Positions 1-6,242 of a stretch of DNA of 28,341 nucleotides are shown here, in pieces (position 1 is the stretch's first letter; the number at the start of each line of letters is the position of its first letter). The position numbers were made by a program, and so were the translations under genes. Origin of the DNA: JAITWN01 sp964581365 (lineage in GTDB: Bacteria; Pseudomonadota; Gammaproteobacteria; SZUA-140); contig CAZOOF010000025.1 in assembly GCA_964581365.1 (NCBI GenBank), positions 1 through 28,341 on the forward strand. Direction: 5' to 3'. The notes under the pieces are model-generated. The model saw only the letters and a program-made list of their open reading frames with translations. It did no database searches and was not told the origin of the DNA.

Positions 1-912
1 GGCAACGAAGCGATCTGGCGCTCCGAGGACGGCGGTCAGACCTGGGAGCGGGTGGCCGATGGTCAAGCGCGATTCATTTCCATCGGCGTCGATGATCCCG
101 ATCTGGTCATCGCCGGCACCGATGACGGTTATCTCTTGTCCCGTGATGGCGGAAGGGAGTGGACTGCAGGTTCATTGCTGCTGCCTGGCGGGCAGTTCGT
201 ACGGCTTTCCGCAGCCGGACTCACGAGTGAGGCGATCTATGCGGCTTCGGCCACGGTTGTCACCGCGGGACTGTATCGTTCGCTCGACGGCGGGGCTACC
301 TGGGAGCAAGTGCTTTCTACGGCACAGGCCCCGACGCCTGATATCACCATCCGGCATATCGCGATTTCCCGTGCCGACCGGCAGGTGATTCACGCCGCCA
401 CCGGACTCAATACCAATCTCTGGCGTTCGGTCGATGGCGGCGCTTCTTTCTTTTCCATTCGCGCCGGGATCGCCAATGATCGACCGGAGATCTTCAGCGC
501 CGGTGTGCGCGGCGATACTGCCGATGCTGCGCGCATCCTGGTGGAAAACCATGTCAGCACGAATGGCGGAGCTGACTGGACGCAGCTTGTTCTGGCGCCC
601 CGCACGGTGGAACTCAGCGATCCGGATGATGAGGGACCCTACGAAGTCGTACTTGGCGAGGAAACCGTCTCCCCCGGCAACACCGTATGGCTGGATGGAT
701 CGCTGCTGCGCGTGAGCGGTGACCGCCTGCTGGTGTCGCGCGATGGCGGCGGCACCTGGGACACGTTGATCGAACTCATCGGGGCCACCGGCGATTTTGA
801 TACGGCGCGTATGCAGCTGGCCGCCGATGCGCTGTACCTGCAGCTCGCCGCTGGCCCCGGCATGGTTCACCGGATCGATCGGAGTCTTATCGATTCCAGT
901 CTGGAGGACTGA
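1..912 (+). CDS. Asp-box (BNR) repeat beta-propeller protein, 5' truncated
   Basis: The reading frame is open from the first base of the window, so the N-terminus lies outside and only the last 303 codons are seen. At least six Asp-box motifs of the S-x-D-G-G-x-T-W type recur, for example SEDGGQTW at visible residues 8-15, SRDGGREW, SLDGGATW, SVDGGASF, STNGGADW and SRDGGGTW. They are separated by roughly 35-60 residues. This pattern is typical of sialidase-like, VPS10-like or YCF48-like beta-propellers, where the boxes form surface turns and are not catalytic. No catalytic arginine triad can be judged from this fragment. The protein is probably exported, as most bacterial relatives are, but the signal peptide would be upstream. 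The substrate or partner is unknown. A GC-rich hairpin follows the stop codon within 4 bases. Confidence 0.8.
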   Translation, partial: GNEAIWRSEDGGQTWERVADGQARFISIGVDDPDLVIAGTDDGYLLSRDGGREWTAGSLLLPGGQFVRLSAAGLTSEAIYAASATVVTAGLYRSLDGGATWEQVLSTAQAPTPDITIRHIAISRADRQVIHAATGLNTNLWRSVDGGASFFSIRAGIANDRPEIFSAGVRGDTADAARILVENHVSTNGGADWTQLVLAPRTVELSDPDDEGPYEVVLGEETVSPGNTVWLDGSLLRVSGDRLLVSRDGGGTWDTLIELIGATGDFDTARMQLAADALYLQLAAGPGMVHRIDRSLIDSSLED

Positions 913-915
913 TCC

Positions 916-939
916 GCGGCCCCTGAGACCGGGGGCCGC
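916..939 (+). terminator. GC-rich hairpin after the Asp-box gene
   Basis: The arms GCGGCCCC (916-923) and GGGGCCGC (932-939) are exact reverse complements around an 8-base loop, starting 4 bases after the stop codon. There is no T-tract, so this is either a weak intrinsic terminator or an mRNA 3'-end stabiliser. Confidence 0.5.
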
Positions 940-1097
940 TGTCCGCCATGGGCTCTGCTTTCTTCTGGATTAATTCCACCTGTTCCCGTATGGAAAACGC
1001 CTCCCTATTCCCTTCCTGATGTGTGAATAACGGTCGCCGGGGCGTTCTGTCCATCCTTCCTTGCATAGCTTAAGTTACGGGATTTCTGAAACAAATT

Positions 1098-1144
1098 TAC
1101 GTGTTTTCGCTACGTATTGACCCTTAAACCGTTCAGGTGATAAG
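1098..1144 (+). promoter_or_regulatory. Putative promoter and dyad for the 33-residue peptide gene
   Basis: This lies in an AT-rich stretch (about 1080-1180) that contrasts with the GC-rich surroundings. TTGACC at 1117-1122 is a good -35 match. GATAAG at 1139-1144, 16 bases on, is a moderate -10 (4 of 6). Immediately upstream of the -35 is a dyad TACGT (1098-1102) - 9 bases - ACGTA (1112-1116) that could be an operator or activator site. The rest of 940-1097 shows no gene that I can recognise. Confidence 0.5.
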
Positions 1145-1194
1145 GTTTTAAACATCAACGTTCTTAATGCCTTAGCGAAATACTAGGAGGAACT

Positions 1195-1296
1195 ATGAGC
1201 AAGAAGCGCGACGTTGCAGCCGATGACGCCATCATGGTTATTGGCATCATTGCGATCTGTGTCATCACCTGGGTTGTGGGAGTGATGTTCGGCTAA
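1195..1296 (+). CDS. 33-residue single-pass membrane peptide, function unknown
   Basis: This short ORF has unusually complete expression signals. AGGAGG at 1185-1190 sits 4 bases before the ATG, a candidate promoter lies about 50 bases upstream, and a textbook intrinsic terminator begins 23 bases after the stop. The peptide starts MSKKRD, then has an acidic stretch (DD at residues 10-11), then an uninterrupted hydrophobic segment from about residue 13 to 33 (rich in I, V, G, with one Trp). It is predicted to span the inner membrane once, with the basic N-terminus in the cytoplasm. One Cys lies inside the membrane segment. I do not recognise the family. Known membrane peptides of this size are small subunits of oxidases or pumps, or regulators of transporters. 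The isolated transcription unit suggests a peptide acting in trans, and this is inference. Confidence 0.75.
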   Translation: MSKKRDVAADDAIMVIGIIAICVITWVVGVMFG

Positions 1297-1319
1297 GCCG
1301 ATTCCCATAGCCGAAGAAC

Positions 1320-1346
1320 GGGGATGCCATGGCATCCCCTTTTTTT
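1320..1346 (+). terminator. Rho-independent terminator
   Basis: A perfect 20-base inverted repeat (1320-1339; arms GGGGATGC and GCATCCCC around CATG) is followed directly by seven T (1340-1346). It ends the transcript of the 33-residue peptide and separates it from the convergent oxyR gene. Confidence 0.93.
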
Positions 1347-1372
1347 GTGCTGAATTAGAGCCGCGCGGGCCT

Positions 1373-2293
1373 TCAGCGTTCCGCTTCCCCCGCCTCGTGA
1401 AATTTCACCGGCAGGTTCAGCCGCCTCACCGCCAGCGCAACCGTCTGCAGGGCGGCGGGGCGTGAAAACTGCTGTCTTGTTGCCAGTACCAATCGGCGTG
1501 AGGGGCGCGGTGCGCGGAAGTCGATGGCGCGTACCAGGGGGCTGGCATGCGGGCCGGTCAGGGCGGTCGCGGGCATTACTGAAATGCCGATGCCCGAGCC
1601 CACCATGCTGCGAATGGTTTCCAGAGAGTTCCCCTGTCTGCCGCTGCCCGGAGGGCGCGAGAACTCACGGCATGCCGCGAGCACCTGATCCCGGAAGCAA
1701 TGTCCGATGCTGAGCAGCAGGAGATTCTCGTCATCGAGCTCGTCGATGTCGATCGTGCGTCTGCGTGCCCAGGGATGATCCTTCGGCACGATGACCTTGA
1801 ACTCTTCCTCATAGAGCGGAATCAGATCGATGCCTGGGGTCTCATAGGGCAGGGCCAGGATCGCCGCATCGATCTGACCACTGCGCAGCAATTGATCCAG
1901 CGTCGCCGTCATGTTCTCTTCGATGTCGAGCGGCATCTTCGGCGCCAGCTGGCGCAGTTCCGCGACCAGGCCGGGCAGCAGATACGGGGCAACGGTATGA
2001 ATGACGCCCAGATGCAGGGGGCCGGACAGCGGATCGGTGCCGGCTTCGGCGATCGCCGTGATCCGCGCGGCTTCGCTCAGCACCCGCCTGGCCTGGGCGA
2101 TGATGCGCTCGCCTACCGGGGTCACCAGAATCTCGCCGTGACCTCGCTCGAAGATCTGCGCGCCCAGTTCGTTTTCCAGCTTTCGGACAGCCGTACTCAG
2201 GCTCGGCTGGCTGACGAAGCAGCGTTCGGCGGCGCGGCCGAAATGTCGCTCCTCCGCTACCGCCACCACGTATTTCAATTCTGTGAGAGTCAT
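1373..2293 (-). CDS. oxyR: OxyR, LysR-family peroxide sensor
   Basis: LysR-type regulator with an N-terminal winged helix-turn-helix (residues about 1-60, RAAERCFVSQPSLS as recognition region) and a C-terminal sensor domain. The redox motif GHCFRDQVLAAC holds two cysteines nine residues apart. With the start at 2293 (MTLTELKY) they are C199 and C208, the same numbering as E. coli OxyR, which supports this ATG over the one 6 bases upstream at 2299. The length of 306 residues also fits the family. No clear Shine-Dalgarno is present; the OxyR box lies just before the start, suggesting autoregulation as known for OxyR. Peroxide oxidises the first cysteine to form a disulfide, and the protein then activates antioxidant genes. 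It is divergent from the prx/grx gene, the expected direct target. Confidence 0.93.
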   Translation of the reverse strand: MTLTELKYVVAVAEERHFGRAAERCFVSQPSLSTAVRKLENELGAQIFERGHGEILVTPVGERIIAQARRVLSEAARITAIAEAGTDPLSGPLHLGVIHTVAPYLLPGLVAELRQLAPKMPLDIEENMTATLDQLLRSGQIDAAILALPYETPGIDLIPLYEEEFKVIVPKDHPWARRRTIDIDELDDENLLLLSIGHCFRDQVLAACREFSRPPGSGRQGNSLETIRSMVGSGIGISVMPATALTGPHASPLVRAIDFRAPRPSRRLVLATRQQFSRPAALQTVALAVRRLNLPVKFHEAGEAER

Positions 2294-2299
2294 GAACAT

Positions 2300-2338
2300 C
2301 GATAGGTTTTATCTATCGACCTCATCCTAACATAGTAT
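2300..2338. promoter_or_regulatory. OxyR-binding site between oxyR and prx/grx
   Basis: The segment 2302-2316 reads ATAG-g-T-ttt-A-t-CTAT, a full match to one half of the established OxyR consensus ATAGxTxxxAxCTAT. It is embedded in a longer dyad CGATAG (2300-2305) / CTATCG (2313-2318). After the expected 7-base spacer, a degenerate second half lies at 2324-2338 (keeps AT at the left and TAT at the right). The site ends next to TTGGCC (2338-2343), a possible -35 for the peroxiredoxin gene; TAACAT at 2363-2368 could be its -10 with a long 19-base spacer. It abuts the oxyR start, so it could both activate prx/grx and repress oxyR. Confidence 0.8.
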
Positions 2339-2411
2339 TGGCCCCGAACGGTCCGTCCGGCCTAACATGGCAGCACGATCAAGGAATTGAAGCAGACGAG
2401 GAGAAAGCCAT

Positions 2412-3149
2412 ATGTTGCCGAATCATGAGGGTAAGCGCGTACCGTCGGTCGAGTTCAGGGTGCGCGAAAACAATGCATGGAAGACCGTCACCAGCGACGA
2501 TATCTTCAAGGGGCGTACGGTAGTGGTGTTCTCGCTGCCGGGCGCGTTCACACCGACCTGTTCTTCCACCCATCTGCCGCGTTTCAATGAGCTGGCGCCC
2601 GCGTTCTTCGCCAATGGAGTGGATGCGATCGCCTGTATCTCGGTGAATGATACGTTCGTGATGAACGAGTGGGCCAAGGATCAGGAGGCGGAGAACATCA
2701 CTCTGATTCCGGACGGCAACGGTGAGTTCACCGAAGGCATGGGAATGCTGGTCGACAAGAGCGATCTCGGCTTCGGCAAGCGTTCCTGGCGTTACTCCAT
2801 GCTGGTCCGTGACGGAGTGGTCGAAAAGATGTTCATCGAGCCGGAAAAGCCGGGCGATCCGTTCGAGGTTTCCGATGCCGACACCATGCTCAACTACATC
2901 AATCCGCAGGCGAAGAAGCCGGATCAGGTGGCGATCCTGACGCGCGAGGGTTGTGAGTTCTGTGCCCGCGCCAAGGCGCTGCTCGATGAGCTCGGGTATC
3001 AGTATGCCGAGGTTGCGCTGCCGCATTCGAAGCGCACGCGGGTGATCGGCGCGATCGCTGGTGCGAAGACGGTGCCGCAGGTTTTCGTCAACGGCGAGCG
3101 CATCGGCGGGCTCGAGGAGCTCGAGCGCTGGGCAAAGCGAGCGGCCTGA
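2412..3149 (+). CDS. Peroxiredoxin-glutaredoxin fusion (PGdx), thiol peroxidase
   Basis: 245 residues in two domains. Residues about 1-165 are a Prx5-type peroxiredoxin with the peroxidatic motif PGAFTPTC (Cys50). Residues about 170-245 are a glutaredoxin with CEFC (Cys181, Cys184), the TVP cis-proline loop (220-222) and the GG pair at 232-233. In this family the glutaredoxin domain regenerates the peroxidatic cysteine using glutathione or a related thiol, so the enzyme reduces H2O2 and alkyl hydroperoxides in the cytosol. GAGGAG at 2398-2403 supports the ATG. It is divergent from oxyR across an OxyR box and so probably peroxide-induced. The gene for a flavin disulfide reductase starts 10 bases after its stop, making an operon in which the reductase could supply electrons. 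Confidence 0.93.
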   Translation: MLPNHEGKRVPSVEFRVRENNAWKTVTSDDIFKGRTVVVFSLPGAFTPTCSSTHLPRFNELAPAFFANGVDAIACISVNDTFVMNEWAKDQEAENITLIPDGNGEFTEGMGMLVDKSDLGFGKRSWRYSMLVRDGVVEKMFIEPEKPGDPFEVSDADTMLNYINPQAKKPDQVAILTREGCEFCARAKALLDELGYQYAEVALPHSKRTRVIGAIAGAKTVPQVFVNGERIGGLEELERWAKRAA

Positions 3150-3159
3150 GGCGAATCAT

Positions 3160-4611
3160 ATGAAATATGTGGAAGTGGATGTGGCGGTCATCGGCGCGGG
3201 GACAGCGGGGCTCGCTGCCTACCGCGCCGCTACTGCCGCCGGTCGGCGTGCCGTGATCATCGAAGGCGGTCCCGGCGGGACCACCTGCGCGCGGGTCGGG
3301 TGCATGCCCAGCAAGCTGCTGATTGCGGCCGCGGAGGCGGCTCATGCCGTCTCTCGCTGGCCGGAGTTCGGCCTTCGTCTGGATGGCCAGCTGCGCGTGG
3401 ACGGGCGGGCGGTGATGGAGCGCGTGCGGCGCGAGCGTGATCGCTTCGTCGGTTTCGTGCTCGATGGCGTGGAGCGCATTCCGGAACAGGATCGGATCCA
3501 GGGCTATGCCCGCTTCGAAGATGATCGGACGCTGATCGTCGACGAGCTGCGCATCCGCTTTGGCGCCGCGGTGATCGCCACCGGCTCGGCTCCGGCCGTT
3601 CCCGCGATGTTGCGAGAGGCGGGTGAGCGGCTCCTGGTGAATGACGATGTGTTCGAGTGGGAGGATCTGCCTAAGTCAGTAGCGGTCTTCGGTCCCGGCG
3701 TGATCGGCCTGGAGCTTGGGCAGGCGCTGCATCGCTTGGGTGTGCGGATGATCATGTTCGGGCGCGACGGAATGCAGGGCCCGTTCAGCGATCCGGCGTT
3801 GCGCGAATACGCGGTCCGCCACTTCCGTGGTGAGTTCGAATTCTATCCGTACGCGCACGTTCAGGCGGTGTCCGAACTGGCCGATGGCGTCGCGATCATG
3901 CATCGGGACGAAAACGGTGTGGAGCGGCGTGAGCTGGTGGATTATGTCATCGCGACCACGGGGCGAAAGCCCAACGTCGACTGGCTGGGCCTGGAACGGA
4001 CTTCGCTGCGGCGTGACGAGTTCGGCGTGCCACTCTTCGATCGTCACACCATGCAGTGCGGGGATAGCCCCATCTTTATCGCCGGTGATGCCAACAACGA
4101 TGCGCCGCTGCTGCACGAGGCGGCGGACGAAGGCCGGATCGCTGGGCGCAACGCGGCGCTCTGGCCCGATGTGCAGCCGGGCCGGCGCCGGGCGCCGCTG
4201 TCCATAGTTTTCTGCGATCCCCAGATCGCGGCGGTCGGGGCCCGGTTCTCAGATCTCGTGCCGGGCACGTTCGTGACCGGTGAGGTGTCGTTCGAGGATC
4301 AGGGCCGCAGCCGCGTGATGCTGCGCAACAAGGGCATGATGCATGTGTACGCCGATGCCGATAGCGGACTCCTGCTCGGGGCGGAGATTTTCGGACCCGA
4401 CGCCGAGCATCTGGGGCATCTGCTGGCCTGGGCGTTGCAGGCTGGATTGACCGTGGAGCAGATACTGGAGATGCCGTTCTATCATCCGGTGGTCGAGGAA
4501 GGTCTTCGCACCGCGCTGCGCGATGCCGATGCGGCTCTTCGCCGGCGCTGGGAGCGGACGGCTGATGTGCCCCCTGCGGTCAGTGATGGCGCAGGAACAG
4601 GCCGCGGCTGA
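3160..4611 (+). CDS. Pyridine nucleotide-disulfide oxidoreductase, dihydrolipoamide dehydrogenase-like
   Basis: 483 residues. The FAD-binding GAGTAG (residues 12-17), redox disulfide CARVGC (Cys43-Cys48) followed by MPSK, NAD(P)-binding GPGVIG (178-183) and C-terminal HPVVEE catalytic dyad (His442, Glu447) are all present, so this is an active class I flavin disulfide reductase. The start is ATG 3160, with GAGG 8 bases before it. It is co-directional with and 10 bases from the Prx/Grx fusion gene. The Lpd-type acidic residue at the end of the second Rossmann strand is absent (the region reads RMIMFGRDG), so NADPH use is possible. True Lpd genes lie with 2-oxoacid dehydrogenase genes; none is here. 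A role as reductase of glutathione, or another low-molecular disulfide feeding Prx/Grx, is inference. The last 32 bases overlap the convergent CBS gene. Confidence 0.85.
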   Translation: MKYVEVDVAVIGAGTAGLAAYRAATAAGRRAVIIEGGPGGTTCARVGCMPSKLLIAAAEAAHAVSRWPEFGLRLDGQLRVDGRAVMERVRRERDRFVGFVLDGVERIPEQDRIQGYARFEDDRTLIVDELRIRFGAAVIATGSAPAVPAMLREAGERLLVNDDVFEWEDLPKSVAVFGPGVIGLELGQALHRLGVRMIMFGRDGMQGPFSDPALREYAVRHFRGEFEFYPYAHVQAVSELADGVAIMHRDENGVERRELVDYVIATTGRKPNVDWLGLERTSLRRDEFGVPLFDRHTMQCGDSPIFIAGDANNDAPLLHEAADEGRIAGRNAALWPDVQPGRRRAPLSIVFCDPQIAAVGARFSDLVPGTFVTGEVSFEDQGRSRVMLRNKGMMHVYADADSGLLLGAEIFGPDAEHLGHLLAWALQAGLTVEQILEMPFYHPVVEEGLRTALRDADAALRRRWERTADVPPAVSDGAGTGRG

Positions 4612-5023
4612 TGTCGCCTATGCTGATGATGCCGACCAGGCGACGGCCTTCGGTTACCGGAATGCGGCGCAGGTTCTTCAGACCCATGTAGGATGCGGCC
4701 TTGAGCACCGGATCCTCGGGAGAGACCGACATCGGATCTGGTGTCATCACTTCTCCGGCCTTCATCGCGAGCAGCCTGGCATAGCCGCTCTCCATGGCCT
4801 CGAAATCCCGCGCATGCACCGCGTCATGCACGTAATCGCCATAGTTCGGATAGAGGGGAAGGAGAACGTCGCGCAGGGTGACTATGCCGGTCAAGTCACC
4901 CCGGGCGTCGACCACTGGAATGGCGCCGCAATGGCGCATCACCATCCGGCCGATCACCGCATCCACCGTGTCGTCCGCGGTGGCGGTGATAACGCCCGGC
5001 GTCATCAGTTCGGACACCTTCAT
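4580..5023 (-). CDS. Tandem CBS-domain protein
   Basis: 147 residues made almost entirely of two CBS motifs: residues about 1-60 (VSELMTPGVITATADDTVDA, then HCGAIPVVDARGDLTGIVT) and about 88-145 (VMTPDPMSVSPEDPVLKAA, then RIPVTEGRRLVGIISIGDIS). Such stand-alone pairs bind adenine nucleotides (AMP, ATP, S-adenosylmethionine) in the cleft between motifs and act as cytosolic energy sensors or partner regulators; the ligand cannot be read from this sequence. The start at 5023 is chosen because AGGCGAGG lies 7-8 bases upstream and the protein begins with the conserved first strand; longer in-frame extensions look like noncoding shadow. It is convergent with, and overlaps by 32 bases, the flavin reductase gene. 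Confidence 0.88.
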   Translation of the reverse strand: MKVSELMTPGVITATADDTVDAVIGRMVMRHCGAIPVVDARGDLTGIVTLRDVLLPLYPNYGDYVHDAVHARDFEAMESGYARLLAMKAGEVMTPDPMSVSPEDPVLKAASYMGLKNLRRIPVTEGRRLVGIISIGDISRGLFLRHH

Positions 5024-5234
5024 GGTGTGACCTCGCCTGGATAGGGATCGCCTGCGTATCCATTGGAGCAGAGGATGCGCGGCGGATACAAGTGGAGAAC
5101 GAACGTACGGCCTGGGTGAGGAAAACTGTGACCGGGTGCCGAAAAGTCGCGGACAAACGGCGGAGGCATGCGCTGGCGCCTCATTTTTCATGCGGCACTC
5201 CGGGCTTGCGCTCTCCTGCCGCATGTCCGTCGGG

Positions 5235-5258
5235 TATACTAGGCACATGCGGCAGGAG
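5235..5258 (+). promoter_or_regulatory. Candidate -10 element and ribosome binding site
   Basis: TATACT at 5235-5240 is a 5 of 6 match to the -10 hexamer; no good -35 is visible at the right distance. AGGAG at 5254-5258 lies downstream. It is spaced 4 bases from an ATG at 5263 that opens a 41-codon frame, and 17 bases from the ATG (5276) of the likely real gene. Confidence 0.35.
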
Positions 5259-5275
5259 CACGATGCGGTCTGGTA

Positions 5276-5647
5276 ATGGCAGCCGTTCACGGGCGAAAGG
5301 CAGGTTTGTTTCTGGTGGCCCTGGTCGCCCTGGTGCTGGTTCTTGCCGGTCTGGCATGGCGGCACTTCGATGCCGGCGACCTTTGTGAAAGCGCGGACCG
5401 GGAGACACTCATCTCGCGCTATCCGGCGCTCGCTGAGCTGGCGGAACGGCAAAGGCAGGAGACCGAGCGGCTGCTGGCGCTGCAGCGGGCGCAGGACATG
5501 GCCGTCAATCTGCAGTTGAGCCAGGACCGGATTTCACCCGAAGAGGCCTTGCGTCTCTCGCTGAATCAGGTCAATGAAATCGCATCTCTGCGCGCCATGC
5601 ATCGCCAGGCCTTTGTCCAGGCCTGTCGCGAGCTCAGCAGTAGATGA
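5276..5647 (+). CDS. Membrane-anchored small periplasmic helical protein, unknown
   Basis: 123 residues. A basic start (HGRKAG) and a strong hydrophobic helix at about residues 9-28 make an N-terminal anchor or uncleaved signal. The remainder (about 35-123) is hydrophilic and helical, rich in Q, E, R, L and A, with two cysteines near its ends (Cys37 and Cys117) that could form a disulfide in the periplasm. I do not recognise the family. The ATG at 5276 has no well-spaced Shine-Dalgarno; the nearest AGGAG is 17 bases away and better placed for an overlapping frame at 5263, so the start is uncertain. The neighbouring genes (CBS protein, divergent; unknown protein, convergent) give no functional hint. 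Confidence 0.65.
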   Translation: MAAVHGRKAGLFLVALVALVLVLAGLAWRHFDAGDLCESADRETLISRYPALAELAERQRQETERLLALQRAQDMAVNLQLSQDRISPEEALRLSLNQVNEIASLRAMHRQAFVQACRELSSR

Positions 5648-5683
5648 ACTGACGGCGTCACCGGGCGGCGGCGCCGGCTCCGG

Positions 5684-6124
5684 TCAGACGCGGAAGTCGT
5701 CGAAATGGGTGGACAGAGAGACTACGCGCGGACCGGGCGCCGCGGCTTGCCGGTCACCTGCGCGGGCCAGTTGCGCGGCACGTTCGCGCAGTGCATGCAC
5801 GGTCGTGGACAGTACCGAGTGCACGATAAAGTCCGCGTGGACGTGATAGTAGTGTATCCGGCAGCTGACGGGATCCTGCAGGCCGGTCCGGGCCGTCGGT
5901 TCGAAGTCGGTCCAGGCCAGCACCGGCAGATCATAGAAGGTGCGGTCGAGACAGACCCAGGTGTGCTGGTCGAGCACCATGTCCATTCCGCGCAGCCCCG
6001 TCAGCGGCAGACGCAGCGGAAGATCGGCGCGCAGCAGACCGAGCCGGATCCGGTTATAGATCGGGGCGTCGATGCTGCTGGTTTCAGAGTGCAGGGCGGG
6101 TATGTGTTCGATGCTGAATTCCAT
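5684..6124 (-). CDS. Conserved-looking hypothetical protein with Cys/His cluster
   Basis: 146 residues, soluble, no signal peptide or membrane segment. The middle of the protein (about residues 50-115) has the character of a conserved core: WVCLDRTFYDLPVLAWTDFE followed by PVSCRIHYYHVHADFIVHS. The second piece carries one Cys and four His in close spacing, including an H-x-H, which could bind a metal, although nothing else supports that. The C-terminal 30 residues are low-complexity (A, G, P, R). The start codon ATG 6124 lacks an obvious ribosome binding site. It is divergent from purT (119 bases apart) and convergent with the 123-residue gene; the 36-base gap between those two stops is GC-rich with a CTGAC/GTCAG dyad (5649-5653/5683-5687). 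I do not know the function. Confidence 0.7.
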   Translation of the reverse strand: MEFSIEHIPALHSETSSIDAPIYNRIRLGLLRADLPLRLPLTGLRGMDMVLDQHTWVCLDRTFYDLPVLAWTDFEPTARTGLQDPVSCRIHYYHVHADFIVHSVLSTTVHALRERAAQLARAGDRQAAAPGPRVVSLSTHFDDFRV

Positions 6125-6242
6125 GGCTCACGCTGGGGGTCGCTCATCCGTTCCCTGTAGTTAACGGCCGCAAACGGCCTTGCTGAAGCGCCATTCAGCC
6201 GGTGTCGTTGACTGAAGAAACCGACATTAGGAGATCATTTGC

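Noticed and set aside
6164..6179. GCAAACG before purT, resembling half of a PurR box
   Set aside because: Only the left half of the enterobacterial PurR consensus is matched; the right half is absent and PurR is not expected widely outside enteric and related groups. The bases form a small hairpin instead.
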